This document shows, in pieces, positions 45,248 to 53,403 of a DNA stretch of 64,000 nt (the stretch's first letter is position 1; each line of letters opens with the position of its first letter). The notes below the pieces were generated by a model. It was given only the letters and a program-made list of their open reading frames with translations. It had not been told where the DNA came from and did not search any database. Origin of the DNA: Actinacidiphila epipremni (GTDB taxonomy: Bacteria; Actinomycetota; Actinomycetes; Streptomycetales; Streptomycetaceae); assembly GCF_012034175.1 (NCBI RefSeq), contig NZ_JAATEJ010000020.1, positions 113,003 to 177,002 on the forward strand. The letters run 5' to 3'. The position numbers and the translations under genes were made by a program.

Positions 45248-45286
45248 GCCCTCAGCGCCCGCCCTCAGCGCCCGCCCTCAGCGCAC
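45248..45286. repeat. Three tandem 13-bp repeats across the end of fbiB
   Basis: GCCCTCAGCGCCC is repeated at 45248-45260 and 45261-45273, with a one-base-different copy at 45274-45286. The third copy contains the fbiB stop codon (TCA on the plus strand at 45278-45280). It lies in the 49-base gap between convergent genes. Confidence 0.75.
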
Positions 45287-46681
45287 CGCGATGAAATCCT
45301 CCGCCCCGCGCGGCGCCCGCGGCGGCGGCACCTGCGCCGGGCGGCCCACGGCGACCGCGCCCATCGGGTCCCAGTCCGCCGGCAGGTCCAGCACCTCGCG
45401 CACCACGTCCCGGCAGAACATCGTCGAGGACACCCATGCCGAGCCCAACTGCTCCCCGGCCAGCGCGACCAGCAGGTTCTGCACGCCCGCGCCGGTGGCG
45501 ACCACGAACATCTCCCGCTCCGCCGCCGCCCGCCGCGCGTCGGGATAGGCGTGGGCGCCGTCGGCGACCAGGCACGGCACCACCAGATACGGCGCCTTGC
45601 GCAGGACGTCACCGCGGCGCAGCCGCTTGGCGATACTGCCCTCGGAGAAGCCGTCGCGCCGCAGGTCCGCCTCCCAGGCGTCCCGCATCGCGTCGAGCAG
45701 CCGGGTGCGCACCTGCGGCGTCTCCAGCAGCACGAAACGCCACGGCGTGGTGTGGTGCGGAGCCGGCGCCGTCACGGCGAGCGCCACCGCGCGCCGTACC
45801 GCCGCCGGGTCGACCGGCTCGTCGGTGAAGTCGCGGACGGTGCGGCGCAGCGAGACCGCCTCCCGTACCGCCTCCGACGTACCGAGCCGGAACATGTCGT
45901 CGGCCGGGCTGCGCACCAGCGCCCGCGCCCCGGGGTCGGGGTCGGGGTCCGCCGACAGGCCCGCGGGCTCGGCATACGACTCTGCATATTGCGCAGCCTC
46001 GGCATATGGCGCAGCCTGCGCCGCTTCCCCGGCGGGCAGCACCACATGGCCGAGCCCGCGCACCACGGCCACCGGCCGCCCCGTCGCCTTGCCCTTGACC
46101 AGGTCGCCGGCCGCGGCCAGTTCGTCCGCGGTCGCGGTGACCGTGACCACCAGCGGGTTGCCGTACGCGTCCTGCCCGCCGCGCATGTCGTCGAGGACGG
46201 CGACGCCCGCGGCGCCGATCGCGACGTCGGTCAGGCCCTGCCGCCAGGGTCGCCCGAACGTGTCCGTGACGACGACACCGACGTTGACGCCCAGCTCCGC
46301 GCGCAGCCCGGCGCGGATCCGGCGGGCGGAGGCGTCCGGGTCCTCCGGGAGCAGCAGCACCGTGCCCGGCGCGGTGTTGGACGCGTCCACGCCGGCCGCG
46401 GCCATGACGAAGCCGTGCCGGCTCTCGACGATGCGGGTCCTGCCGCGGCGCGCCACCAGCCGTACCGTCTCCGCGTCGATCGCCGCCTCGCGGTCGTCCG
46501 CGGCGACCAGCCGCCCCTCCGCCTTGCTGACGATCTTCGACGTGACCAGGACCACGTCCCCGTCGACCAGGTCCACGCCCGTCGCGGCGACGAGCTTGGC
46601 GATGTCCGCCCCGGCCCTGACCTCGCCGATGCCGTCCAGCGCGAAGACCTCCATCCGCGCGCCGCCCGCGGCCCCGCTCAT
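45278..46681 (-). CDS. fbiB: Coenzyme F420:L-glutamate ligase with C-terminal nitroreductase-like domain
   Basis: 467 residues, ATG in ATGA overlap with the fbiA stop. N-terminal CofE domain (~1-245) adds glutamates to F420-0: VFALDGIGEVRAGADIA, VLVTSKIVSKAEGR, VVTDTFGRPWRQGLTDVAIG. The C-terminal FMN-binding nitroreductase-like domain (~265-467: SLRRTVRDFTDEPVDPAAV, PHHTTPWRFVLLE, WVSSTMFCRDVVREVLDLP) is the actinobacterial fusion that reduces dehydro-F420. The linker (~240-262) is Ala/Tyr/Asp-rich. Works directly after FbiA. Confidence 0.95.
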   Translation of the reverse strand: MSGAAGGARMEVFALDGIGEVRAGADIAKLVAATGVDLVDGDVVLVTSKIVSKAEGRLVAADDREAAIDAETVRLVARRGRTRIVESRHGFVMAAAGVDASNTAPGTVLLLPEDPDASARRIRAGLRAELGVNVGVVVTDTFGRPWRQGLTDVAIGAAGVAVLDDMRGGQDAYGNPLVVTVTATADELAAAGDLVKGKATGRPVAVVRGLGHVVLPAGEAAQAAPYAEAAQYAESYAEPAGLSADPDPDPGARALVRSPADDMFRLGTSEAVREAVSLRRTVRDFTDEPVDPAAVRRAVALAVTAPAPHHTTPWRFVLLETPQVRTRLLDAMRDAWEADLRRDGFSEGSIAKRLRRGDVLRKAPYLVVPCLVADGAHAYPDARRAAAEREMFVVATGAGVQNLLVALAGEQLGSAWVSSTMFCRDVVREVLDLPADWDPMGAVAVGRPAQVPPPRAPRGAEDFIAVR

Positions 46682-47634
46682 GCCCGCACCTCCTGCGCCA
46701 GCGCCAGCGCCTCGCGCGCCATCTGCGTGGTCGCCGCCAGCCCCGTCATCATCAGCGGTACGGCCCGGCAGCGGATGCCGGCCGACTCGACCTCGGCGAC
46801 GGCCCCGGCGTCGACGGTGTCGACCAGCCAGCCGTCCAGCAGCCCCGAGCCGTAGTGCGCCGCCACCGCGGCGGCGGTGGACTCCACGCCGACCGCCGCG
46901 AGCACCTTGTCGGCCATGCCGCGCACCGGCGCGTCCCCGACGATCGGCGACAGCCCGACGACCGGCACCCCGGCCTCGGCGACGGCCTCGCGGATGCCCG
47001 GCACCGCCAGGATCGTGCCGATGCTCACCACCGGGTTGGACGGCGGGAAGACGATGACGTCGGCCGCCGCGATCGCCTCCAGCACGCCGGGCGCCGGCTT
47101 GGCGGCCTCGGCGCCGACCGGCGCGACGGCGTGGGCGGGGACGGCGGCGCGCATCCGTACCCAGTACTCCTGGAAGTGGACGGCCTTGCGCTCGCCCTCG
47201 ACGTCCACCACGACATGCGTCTCGACCCGGTCGTCGGACATCGGGATGAGCCGCACCCCGGGCTTCCAGCGGGCGCACAGCGCCTCGGTGACGGCGCTGA
47301 GCGGATAGCCGGCGGCCAGCATCTGGGTGCGCACGATGTGCGTGGCGAAGTCCCGGTCGCCCAGGCCGAACCACTCCGGGCCGACGCCGTAGGCGGCCAG
47401 TTCCTCCTTGACGGCGAACGTCTCGTCCGCCCTGCCCCAGCCCTGCTCTTCGTGGATGCCGCCACCGAGGGTGTACATCACGGTGTCGAGGTCGGGGCAG
47501 ACCTTCAAGCCGAACAGATGGATGTCGTCTCCGGTGTTGCCGACGACGGTGATCTCCGCCTCCGGCGCCGCTGCCAGCAGGCCGCGCAGAAAGCGCGCCC
47601 CGCCGATTCCTCCGGCCAGAACCACGATTCGCAT
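46678..47634 (-). CDS. fbiA: Phosphoenolpyruvate (2-phospholactate) transferase of F420 synthesis
   Basis: 318 residues. The CofD family couples a guanylated three-carbon acid to Fo, giving (dehydro-)F420-0. Signatures: IVVLAGGIGGARFLRGLL at the N-terminus, VVGNTGDDIHLFGL, VCPDLDTVMYTL and VFPPSNPVVSIGTIL. The ATG has no Shine-Dalgarno sequence; AAGACT ends 7 bases upstream and may be a weak leaderless -10. Translationally coupled to fbiB. fbiC and fbiD are not in the window. Confidence 0.95.
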   Translation of the reverse strand: MRIVVLAGGIGGARFLRGLLAAAPEAEITVVGNTGDDIHLFGLKVCPDLDTVMYTLGGGIHEEQGWGRADETFAVKEELAAYGVGPEWFGLGDRDFATHIVRTQMLAAGYPLSAVTEALCARWKPGVRLIPMSDDRVETHVVVDVEGERKAVHFQEYWVRMRAAVPAHAVAPVGAEAAKPAPGVLEAIAAADVIVFPPSNPVVSIGTILAVPGIREAVAEAGVPVVGLSPIVGDAPVRGMADKVLAAVGVESTAAAVAAHYGSGLLDGWLVDTVDAGAVAEVESAGIRCRAVPLMMTGLAATTQMAREALALAQEVRA

Positions 47635-47695
47635 GGTGTCCAGTCTTGCAGCCCGCCGCGGCGGCCCGTACGGCCAGGCGTCCTGGGCGGCCGGC

Positions 47696-48229
47696 TCAGC
47701 GGGCCGGCTGCGGTGCCGCGGCCCCGGCGGGCCGCCCGCCGAGGGCGCCGGCGGCCGGCGTGCAGGTGTGCGGGGTCATCTCGGTCAGGCCGGGGAAGTA
47801 GACGTGCAGGCTCACCGCGGGCTCCAGGGCGTCGTTGACGACCTCGTGCACATATCCGGGGGCGAAGGCCCGCTGGTCGCCCAGGCGCAGCGTACGGACG
47901 GCCTCGCCGCCCGCACCGCGGACTTTTTCGCGCAGCTCGCCGCGCAGCACGGTCAGGACGCCGGAGGACGGGCCGTGGTCGTGCAGCCCGCTGCCCTGCC
48001 CGGGCAGCCAGCTCAGCAGCCACACCTCGTAGCCGGGGCCGGTCTGCAGCCGGGCGTACCAGCGGGTGGTGGCGTCGTAGCCGACCAGCGGGGCCCAGCG
48101 CCCGCGGTCGGCCGCGATGGCGCGGGCCAGCCCGGCGAACTCCGCGACGGTGCTGGGGTGTTGCGGCACCGGGGGGAGGAGGTGGGGCAGGGCGAGCGGG
48201 TCACCGGCGATGGAGACGTCGGAATACAT
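47696..48229 (-). CDS. Cysteine dioxygenase (cupin)
   Basis: 177 residues, ATG 9 bases after AGGGA. Cupin of the cysteine dioxygenase type I family: iron ligands in GLHDHGPSSGVLTVLRG (His83, His85) and the third His in FAPGYVHEVVN. The metal site plus WYARLQTGPGYEVWLLSWLPGQ match bacterial CDO. Oxidises L-cysteine to cysteine sulfinate, the committed step of cysteine breakdown. The C-terminal ~20 residues (Ala/Pro/Gly) are extra. Preceded by a Cys-rich micro-ORF and a hairpin, suggesting control by cysteine supply. Confidence 0.9.
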   Translation of the reverse strand: MYSDVSIAGDPLALPHLLPPVPQHPSTVAEFAGLARAIAADRGRWAPLVGYDATTRWYARLQTGPGYEVWLLSWLPGQGSGLHDHGPSSGVLTVLRGELREKVRGAGGEAVRTLRLGDQRAFAPGYVHEVVNDALEPAVSLHVYFPGLTEMTPHTCTPAAGALGGRPAGAAAPQPAR

Positions 48230-48272
48230 GGGGTGTGTCCCTGGGAGTGTGCGCAATTGGCGTGTGCGGGAT

Positions 48273-48300
48273 GCCGGGACCGGCGGATGCGGGGCCCGGC
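48273..48300 (-). promoter_or_regulatory. Hairpin between the Cys-rich micro-ORF and cysteine dioxygenase
   Basis: Arms at 48273-48281 (GCCGGGACC) and 48292-48300 (GGGCCCGGC) pair at 8 of 9 positions around a 10-base loop. In the minus-strand transcript the first arm starts 6 bases after the micro-ORF stop, where a terminating ribosome would cover it. No T-run follows. It fits a translational or Rho-assisted attenuator. Confidence 0.5.
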
Positions 48301-48306
48301 GGGGGC

Positions 48307-48405
48307 TCAGCGACAGCGGCAGGGACAACAGCAGTTCTGCGCGAGCACGACGCAGCAGGACTCGCGGCGGCGGGTCCGGTAGGGCACGTGGTGCTCGGCA
48401 GGCAT
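48307..48405 (-). CDS. Cys-rich leader peptide, 32 codons, upstream of cysteine dioxygenase
   Basis: ATG at 48405, TGA at 48307-48309. The peptide begins MPAEHHVPYRTRRRES and ends with seven cysteines in 15 residues (positions 17, 18, 25, 26, 27, 29, 31), including a CCCPCRCR end. A basic RTRRR tract precedes them. There is no ribosome site, but a TTGACA promoter places the transcript start at the ATG. Poly-cysteine leaderless ORFs that sense cysteinyl-tRNA supply are established in mycobacteria ahead of sulfur genes; this one has the same build ahead of a cysteine-degrading enzyme. The role as a cysteine sensor is inferred. Confidence 0.75.
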   Translation of the reverse strand: MPAEHHVPYRTRRRESCCVVLAQNCCCPCRCR

Positions 48406-48412
48406 GGTCACA

Positions 48413-48442
48413 AGGAGACCGGCCCGGCGGACCCGCTGTCAA
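48413..48442 (-). promoter_or_regulatory. Promoter of the Cys-leader / cysteine dioxygenase transcript
   Basis: On the minus strand consensus TTGACA (48442-48437), an 18-base spacer and TCTCCT (48418-48413), then 7 bases to the ATG of the micro-ORF. The -10 lacks the usual A at position 2; the -35 is perfect. Confidence 0.55.
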
Positions 48443-48630
48443 ATAGGTGTCCGTTATGTCGGGCTTCTTTCACCTGATCCGGCGCCCCGACCGGAGAAAG
48501 GTTTGTGCACGGGCATGCGCGGATAGATGGAGCGGCATCCGTGGACCATCGGCAAGCCCGTCCGCACACCGCGGCATTCCGCTTGCAGGATGCACCGGCT
48601 CCGGGGAGGTCGCGCGGCGGCAATTCCGTC

Positions 48631-48670
48631 GTTGCTCGTCGTCGTTCGTCGCCGTTCGTCGTTGTGCGCC
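48631..48670. repeat. Four 10-base phased repeats upstream of whiB
   Basis: Successive decamers GTTGCTCGTC, GTCGTTCGTC, GCCGTTCGTC, GTTGTGCGCC keep an exact 10-base period, with CGTC ends in the first three. Confidence 0.55.
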
Positions 48671-48906
48671 GTCGCGCATATGACCGAATGCTCCCCCGGG
48701 ATCGCGTGCTCCCGTGATCGAAATGTGATCCGCGCCCCTTCACTCGCACGGGTGCAACGGGGCGCGTCCTCGCAGCGTCTGACGAGGTGTGAAGGGTGGA
48801 CGACCGGACCACGGTTGACGGTTCCGGGCTTTTGGTCGGATAACAGCACTTTCCGTGACACCTTGGTTCAGCGGAGTGAATAACGGGCTCAATAGCAGAT
48901 CTCGGC

Positions 48907-48936
48907 TTGACTGGCCCGGATCGCCGCACTTGTAAT
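48907..48936 (+). promoter_or_regulatory. Promoter of whiB
   Basis: TTGACT (48907-48912), an 18-base spacer and TGTAAT (48931-48936), close to consensus at both boxes. The predicted start near 48943 gives a leader of about 65 bases ending in the GAGGGG ribosome site. Confidence 0.65.
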
Positions 48937-49008
48937 TTCACTCGTGTCGTTCACCCGCAGACGGTGACGGCCCACATCACGGGGAAGCACGACAGACGAG
49001 GGGCGCGC

Positions 49009-49272
49009 ATGACCGAGCAGTTCCAGTTGCTGCTGGCCGAAGAGGCCGACGAGGAACTCGGCTGGCAGGAGCGCGCGCTGTGTGCGCAGACCGACCCTGA
49101 GTCGTTCTTCCCCGAAAAGGGCGGTTCCACACGTGAGGCGAAGAAGGTCTGCCTCGCGTGCGAAGTCCGTTCCGACTGCCTGGAGTACGCCCTCGCCAAC
49201 GACGAGCGCTTCGGCATCTGGGGCGGCCTGTCCGAGCGCGAGCGCCGCCGGCTGAAGAAGGGCGTCGTCTGA
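49009..49272 (+). CDS. whiB: WhiB, iron-sulfur developmental regulator
   Basis: 87 residues, ATG after GACGAGGGGCGCGC. The four cluster cysteines are C25, C48, C51 and C57 (C-x22-C-xx-C-x5-C), followed by the beta-turn GIWGGLSERERRRLKK that contacts the sigma factor and DNA. It is almost identical to S. coelicolor WhiB, required with WhiA for sporulation septation, and orthologous to mycobacterial WhiB2/WhmD. An upstream in-frame extension from 48907 is rejected because it runs through the promoter. Confidence 0.97.
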   Translation: MTEQFQLLLAEEADEELGWQERALCAQTDPESFFPEKGGSTREAKKVCLACEVRSDCLEYALANDERFGIWGGLSERERRRLKKGVV

Positions 49273-49366
49273 CCGCCGCCCCGCCCGCCAGCGGCCCCCG
49301 GCCGGCCCCCTGACCAGCGGCCGTACGCCCGCAGGCCGCCGCCCGGCCGGCCGGCCGCACCACCGC

Positions 49367-49414
49367 GCAGCCCGCCGCGCACGTCGTCCCGACGTGCGCG
49401 GCGGGCTGCCGTTG
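49367..49414 (+). terminator. Very strong terminator after whiB
   Basis: A perfect 20-bp stem (49367-49386 with 49390-49409) around a 3-base loop, followed by CGTTGTT. It isolates whiB from the downstream glycosyltransferase gene. Confidence 0.9.
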
Positions 49415-49461
49415 TTCTCACACCGGGCACACGTCAGGGCGGTCGCACCCGCGTAAGCCGT

Positions 49462-49467
49462 TAGTGT
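49462..49467 (+). promoter_or_regulatory. Candidate -10 box of the large glycosyltransferase gene
   Basis: TAGTGT, 82 bases before the chosen ATG and 16 before an alternative in-frame ATG at 49483. No strong -35. Confidence 0.35.
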
Positions 49468-49548
49468 GGGGGGCCGTCCGAGATGCAACCCCGCCGCGCG
49501 CGGGCGCCAGCGTCCACCGCAGTCCAGCGAACCGGGGCCAGAACCTCG

Positions 49549-52500
49549 ATGTCCGTGAACCACCCAGCACCGGCCGTCCATCCGGCCGGCACCCCTGAGT
49601 TCCCGCGCCATGTCGTCACCGCCGTGCTGGTAGCCCACGACGGCGCGCGCTGGCTGCCCAAGGCCCTCGCAGGTCTGCTCGCCCAGGACCGTCCCGTCCA
49701 GGACGTCATCGCCGCCGACACCGGCAGCGCCGACGACTCCGCCCGCCTGCTCGCCGAATCCCTCGGCGACCAGCGCGTCCTGCACCTCGCCCGCCGCACC
49801 GGCTTCGGCGCCGCCGTCGAGGAGTGCGCCCGCGCCGCCGCCCCCCTCACCGCCGACGACCTGCCGTACCTGGCCCCGCGCGGCAGCGGATGGGACCCCG
49901 TCAGCCGCACCTGGAACGACGACGACACCTATGGCGACGCCGGCGCCCCGCACGGCGAGCCCGTCCAGTGGCTGTGGCTGCTGCACGACGACTGCGAACC
50001 CGACCCCGGCGCGCTCGCCGCCCTGCTGCGGATCGCCGACAGCACCCCCTCGGCCGCCGTCGTCGGCCCCAAGCTGCGCAGCTGGTACGACCGCAGGCAA
50101 CTGCTCGAAGTCGGCGTCAGCATCGCCCGCAGCGGGCGCCGCTGGACCGCCCTGGAACGCCGCGAGCAGGACCAGGGCCAGCACGACCAGGTGCGCCAGG
50201 TGCTGTCGGTGTCCTCCGCCGGCATGCTGGTGCGCCGCGACGTGTGGGACGCGCTCGGCGGCTTCGACCGCCGGCTGCCCCTGATGCGCGACGACGTCGA
50301 CTTCTGCTGGCGCGCCCAGGCCGCGGGACACACCGTCTACGTCGCCCCCGACGCCGTCCTGTGGCACGCCGAGGCCGCCTCCCGCGAGCGCCGCCCCGTC
50401 GACTGCGCCGGCCGCTCCGCCGCCAACCCGCACCGCGTCGACAAGGCCGGCGCCGTCTACACCCTGCTGGCCAACACCCGCGGGCCCCTGCTGCCCTACG
50501 TGGCGCTGCGCGTCGTCGTCGGCACCGTCCTGCGCACCCTGGCGTACCTCGTCGGCAAGGTGCCGGGCCAGGCCGTCGACGAGATCGTCGGCCTGCTCGG
50601 CGTACTGCTGCGCCCCGGCCGGCTCCTCGGCGCCCGCGCCAGACGCGGCAAAGGGGCCGTCGCCCCCGGCGAACTGCGCTCGCTCTTCCCGCCGCCCGGC
50701 GCGACCGTACGCGCCACCGTCGAGCAGGTCGTCAGCAACTTCGGGGGCCGCGCCGACGCCTCCGCGGCGGCCGTCGGACGGCACGGCGGCGGCATCGAGT
50801 CAGGACCCGGCGACGACGACGGCGACTTCCTCGAGATCGAGCAGTTCGCCCGCCTCAAGCGCATCGCCCGCAAACCCGGCCCGGTGCTCTTCGCGGTCCT
50901 GCTGCTCGTCTCGCTCGCCGCCTGCCGCTCCCTGCTCGGCGGCGGCACCCTGTTCGGCGGCGCCCTGCTGCCCGCCGGCTCCGGCGCCTCCGACCTGTGG
51001 CGCAGCTACGCCGGCTCCTGGCACGCCCTCGGCACCGGCGGCACCGAGTCCGCGCCGCCCTACCTCGCCGTCCTCGGCCTGTTCTCCACCGTGCTGTTCG
51101 GCTCGACCGGACTGACCCTGACGCTGCTGCTGGTCGCCTCCGTGCCGCTGGCCGGCGTCACCGCCTACTTCGCCTCCCGGCCGCTGGTCGACTCCCGGCT
51201 GCTGCGCGCCTGGGCCTCGGTCGCCTACGCCTTCCTGCCCGCCGCCACCGGCGCCCTGGCCGCCGGCCGGCTCGGCACCGCGGTGCTGGCGATCCTGCTG
51301 CCGCTCATGGCCCGCGCCGCCGTCGGCTGCGCCGGGCTCCAGCTCGGCGACGCCGCCCTGGACCGCGGCGCCCGCCCCGGGTGGCGCGCCACCTGGGCCC
51401 TGGCGCTGATGCTGACCTTCACCACCGCCTTCACGCCGATCACCTGGCTCATCGCGCTGGTGCTCGCCGCCGCGACGCTCGCCTGGCGGCTGGCCACCGG
51501 CCGTGGCAACCTGCTCGTCCCGCACCTGCTGCGCTTCGCCGCGCTCCTGGTCACGCCGATGGTGCTGCTCGCCCCCTGGTCCCTGACGCTGCTGTCGCAC
51601 CCCGGGCGGATGCTGCACGAGGTCGGCCTGCCCTACGGCACCAAGAGCGCCTCCGGCATGGACCTGCTGCTGCTCAGCCCCGGCGGCCCCAAGGGCTCGG
51701 GCGGCCTGCTGCTGGTCGGCCTGGTGCTCGCCGCACTCGCCGCGACACTGCGCGACAGCCGCCGCAAGGCCGTCCTGGCCGCGTGGGCCGTCGCCGCGGT
51801 CGGCCTGCTCTTCGCCGTCGTCGAGAACGGCCACGCCTGGGCCGGCCCGGCCACCCTGGTCTACGGCCTTGCGCTGCTGGCCGCCGCCGCGGTCGGCGCG
51901 GAGGGCGCCAACGAGCGCATCGCGGCCAGCGGCTTCGGCTGGCGCCAGCCCGTCGCTGGCCTGGTCGCGCTGGCCGCCGCCGCGGCGCCGCTGCTGGCCG
52001 CCGCCACCTGGGTGCTGCACGGCGCCGACGGCCCGATCGCCCGCCGCGACCCGCAGCAGGTGCCCGCCTTCGTCGCCGAGGAGTCCACCTCCGGCGACCG
52101 GGCCCGCACCCTGGTGCTCAGCGGCACCGAAGGCCACGTCTCCTACGCGCTGGTCCGCGGCGACGGCATCCACATCGGCGACGCGGAGATCGCCGCGCAG
52201 GCCCCGCGCCGCCCGGCCCTGGACTCCCTGGTCGCCAACCTCGTCGCCGGCTCCGGCGCCGACCAGGGCAGCCGGCTGGCCGGATACGCCGTCCGCTACG
52301 TCCTGGCGCAGAAGGGCACCCCGCGCGAGCTCGGCCGCGTCCTGGACGCCACGCCCGGCCTGTCGCGGGTCAGCCAGGCCGACGGCAGCGAACTGTGGCG
52401 GGTCGACACGACCGTCTCGCGCATCACCATCACCGCCAAGGGCGCCGCCCCCGTCGCCGTGCCCTCCGGGCTGCTGGAGGCGCACACCAAGGTGCCCGCG

Positions 52501-53403
52501 GGGCCGCAGGGCCGGGTGCTGCGGATGGCCGACTCCGCCTCCGAGGGCTGGCGGGCCACCCTCGACGGCAAGAGCCTCCCCCCCACCACCGTCGACGGCT
52601 GGGCCCAGGGCTTCCAGCTGCCCGCGTCCGGCGGGCGCCTGGACGTGACGTTCAAGGAGCCCGTCACCCACATCGGCTGGCTCGGCGTCCAGGCGTTCCT
52701 GCTGCTCGTCACGATCGTCCTGGCGCTGCCCGGCCGGCGCCGCGAGGTCGACGACGACCTGCCCGAGGCCGAGGGCGCCGTCGCCGCCGACATCCCCGCC
52801 CAGGCCACCGGCGAGGGTCGCAGGGCCCGCCGCCTCCAGGCCGCTGCGGAGGCCGAGGCCGAAGCCGCCGAAGCCGCTGCCGCCGCCGCAGGCCAGGACG
52901 GCGACGGGCCGCCCGCGCCCGACGGCGACGATCCCGGCTACCCGCAGCAGGAGCCCTACGAGGCCGCAGGAGCCCCGTACGACCCCGCGCAGGGCTACCA
53001 GCCCGCCGAGGGCGGCTACGACCCCGTGGCGGCCGGCTACGAGGCCACCGAGGCCGGCTACGACCCGTACGCGGTCCCCGCGCCCGGCAGCGGCCAGGGC
53101 GGCGACCCGTACTACGCGCCCTACCCCGGCCAGCAGCAGTGGGAGCAGCAGCCCTACCCGGCCGGCCAGGGCGCCGGCTACGACCAGCAGGGCGGCTACG
53201 ACCCGTACGGCTACCCCGCCCCGCAGCAGCCCGGCTACGACCCCTACGGGCAGCAGGCGCCGCACGACGGGACGGTGACCGGCTACGGCGACCAGGCGCC
53301 CTACACCGGGCAGGGCGGATACGCCGACCCCGGCGCCTACGGCGAGGACGGGGCGTATTACGCAGAAGGCGACCACCGCCGCGACGGGAGCGACCACCAG
53401 TGA
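49549..53403 (+). CDS. Large membrane-embedded family 2 glycosyltransferase
   Basis: 1284 residues from ATG at 49549 (MSVNHPAPAV); the in-frame ATG at 49483 adds 22. GT-A domain (~20-290): VTAVLVAHDGARWLPKALAGLL, WLLHDDCEPDPGALAAL, VSSAGMLVRRDVWDALGGFD and MRDDVDFCWRAQAAGH. About ten or more TM helices (~440-830) and an extracytoplasmic domain (~840-1060) resembling lipid-linked-sugar enzymes such as GlfT/AftD-type proteins. The last ~150 residues are a Tyr/Gly/Gln/Pro repeat (GGYDPY, YPQQEPY). It overlaps the DUF5719 gene (GTGA), implying a complex. Probably builds a wall polysaccharide; sugar unknown. Confidence 0.88.
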   Translation: MSVNHPAPAVHPAGTPEFPRHVVTAVLVAHDGARWLPKALAGLLAQDRPVQDVIAADTGSADDSARLLAESLGDQRVLHLARRTGFGAAVEECARAAAPLTADDLPYLAPRGSGWDPVSRTWNDDDTYGDAGAPHGEPVQWLWLLHDDCEPDPGALAALLRIADSTPSAAVVGPKLRSWYDRRQLLEVGVSIARSGRRWTALERREQDQGQHDQVRQVLSVSSAGMLVRRDVWDALGGFDRRLPLMRDDVDFCWRAQAAGHTVYVAPDAVLWHAEAASRERRPVDCAGRSAANPHRVDKAGAVYTLLANTRGPLLPYVALRVVVGTVLRTLAYLVGKVPGQAVDEIVGLLGVLLRPGRLLGARARRGKGAVAPGELRSLFPPPGATVRATVEQVVSNFGGRADASAAAVGRHGGGIESGPGDDDGDFLEIEQFARLKRIARKPGPVLFAVLLLVSLAACRSLLGGGTLFGGALLPAGSGASDLWRSYAGSWHALGTGGTESAPPYLAVLGLFSTVLFGSTGLTLTLLLVASVPLAGVTAYFASRPLVDSRLLRAWASVAYAFLPAATGALAAGRLGTAVLAILLPLMARAAVGCAGLQLGDAALDRGARPGWRATWALALMLTFTTAFTPITWLIALVLAAATLAWRLATGRGNLLVPHLLRFAALLVTPMVLLAPWSLTLLSHPGRMLHEVGLPYGTKSASGMDLLLLSPGGPKGSGGLLLVGLVLAALAATLRDSRRKAVLAAWAVAAVGLLFAVVENGHAWAGPATLVYGLALLAAAAVGAEGANERIAASGFGWRQPVAGLVALAAAAAPLLAAATWVLHGADGPIARRDPQQVPAFVAEESTSGDRARTLVLSGTEGHVSYALVRGDGIHIGDAEIAAQAPRRPALDSLVANLVAGSGADQGSRLAGYAVRYVLAQKGTPRELGRVLDATPGLSRVSQADGSELWRVDTTVSRITITAKGAAPVAVPSGLLEAHTKVPAGPQGRVLRMADSASEGWRATLDGKSLPPTTVDGWAQGFQLPASGGRLDVTFKEPVTHIGWLGVQAFLLLVTIVLALPGRRREVDDDLPEAEGAVAADIPAQATGEGRRARRLQAAAEAEAEAAEAAAAAAGQDGDGPPAPDGDDPGYPQQEPYEAAGAPYDPAQGYQPAEGGYDPVAAGYEATEAGYDPYAVPAPGSGQGGDPYYAPYPGQQQWEQQPYPAGQGAGYDQQGGYDPYGYPAPQQPGYDPYGQQAPHDGTVTGYGDQAPYTGQGGYADPGAYGEDGAYYAEGDHRRDGSDHQ

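Larger units (their letters stand above)
48443..49008 (+). other. Long upstream region of whiB, no protein-coding gene supported
   Basis: About 565 bases, noticeably less GC-rich than its surroundings, between the Cys-leader promoter and whiB. It carries a 10-base phased repeat (48631-48670) and a strong promoter at 48907-48936. Open frames on both strands here have poor codon usage and no family resemblance. The length suits a multi-input developmental promoter. Confidence 0.6.

Noticed and set aside
48408..48941. Open frames of 70-177 codons on both strands in the whiB upstream region
   Set aside because: Codon use is not biased to G/C at third positions, no ribosome sites or motifs are seen, and they overlap each other and the whiB promoter.
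48907..49008. N-terminal extension of WhiB from an upstream in-frame start
   Set aside because: It would begin inside the promoter boxes, and the ATG at 49009 has the ribosome site and gives the known WhiB N-terminus.
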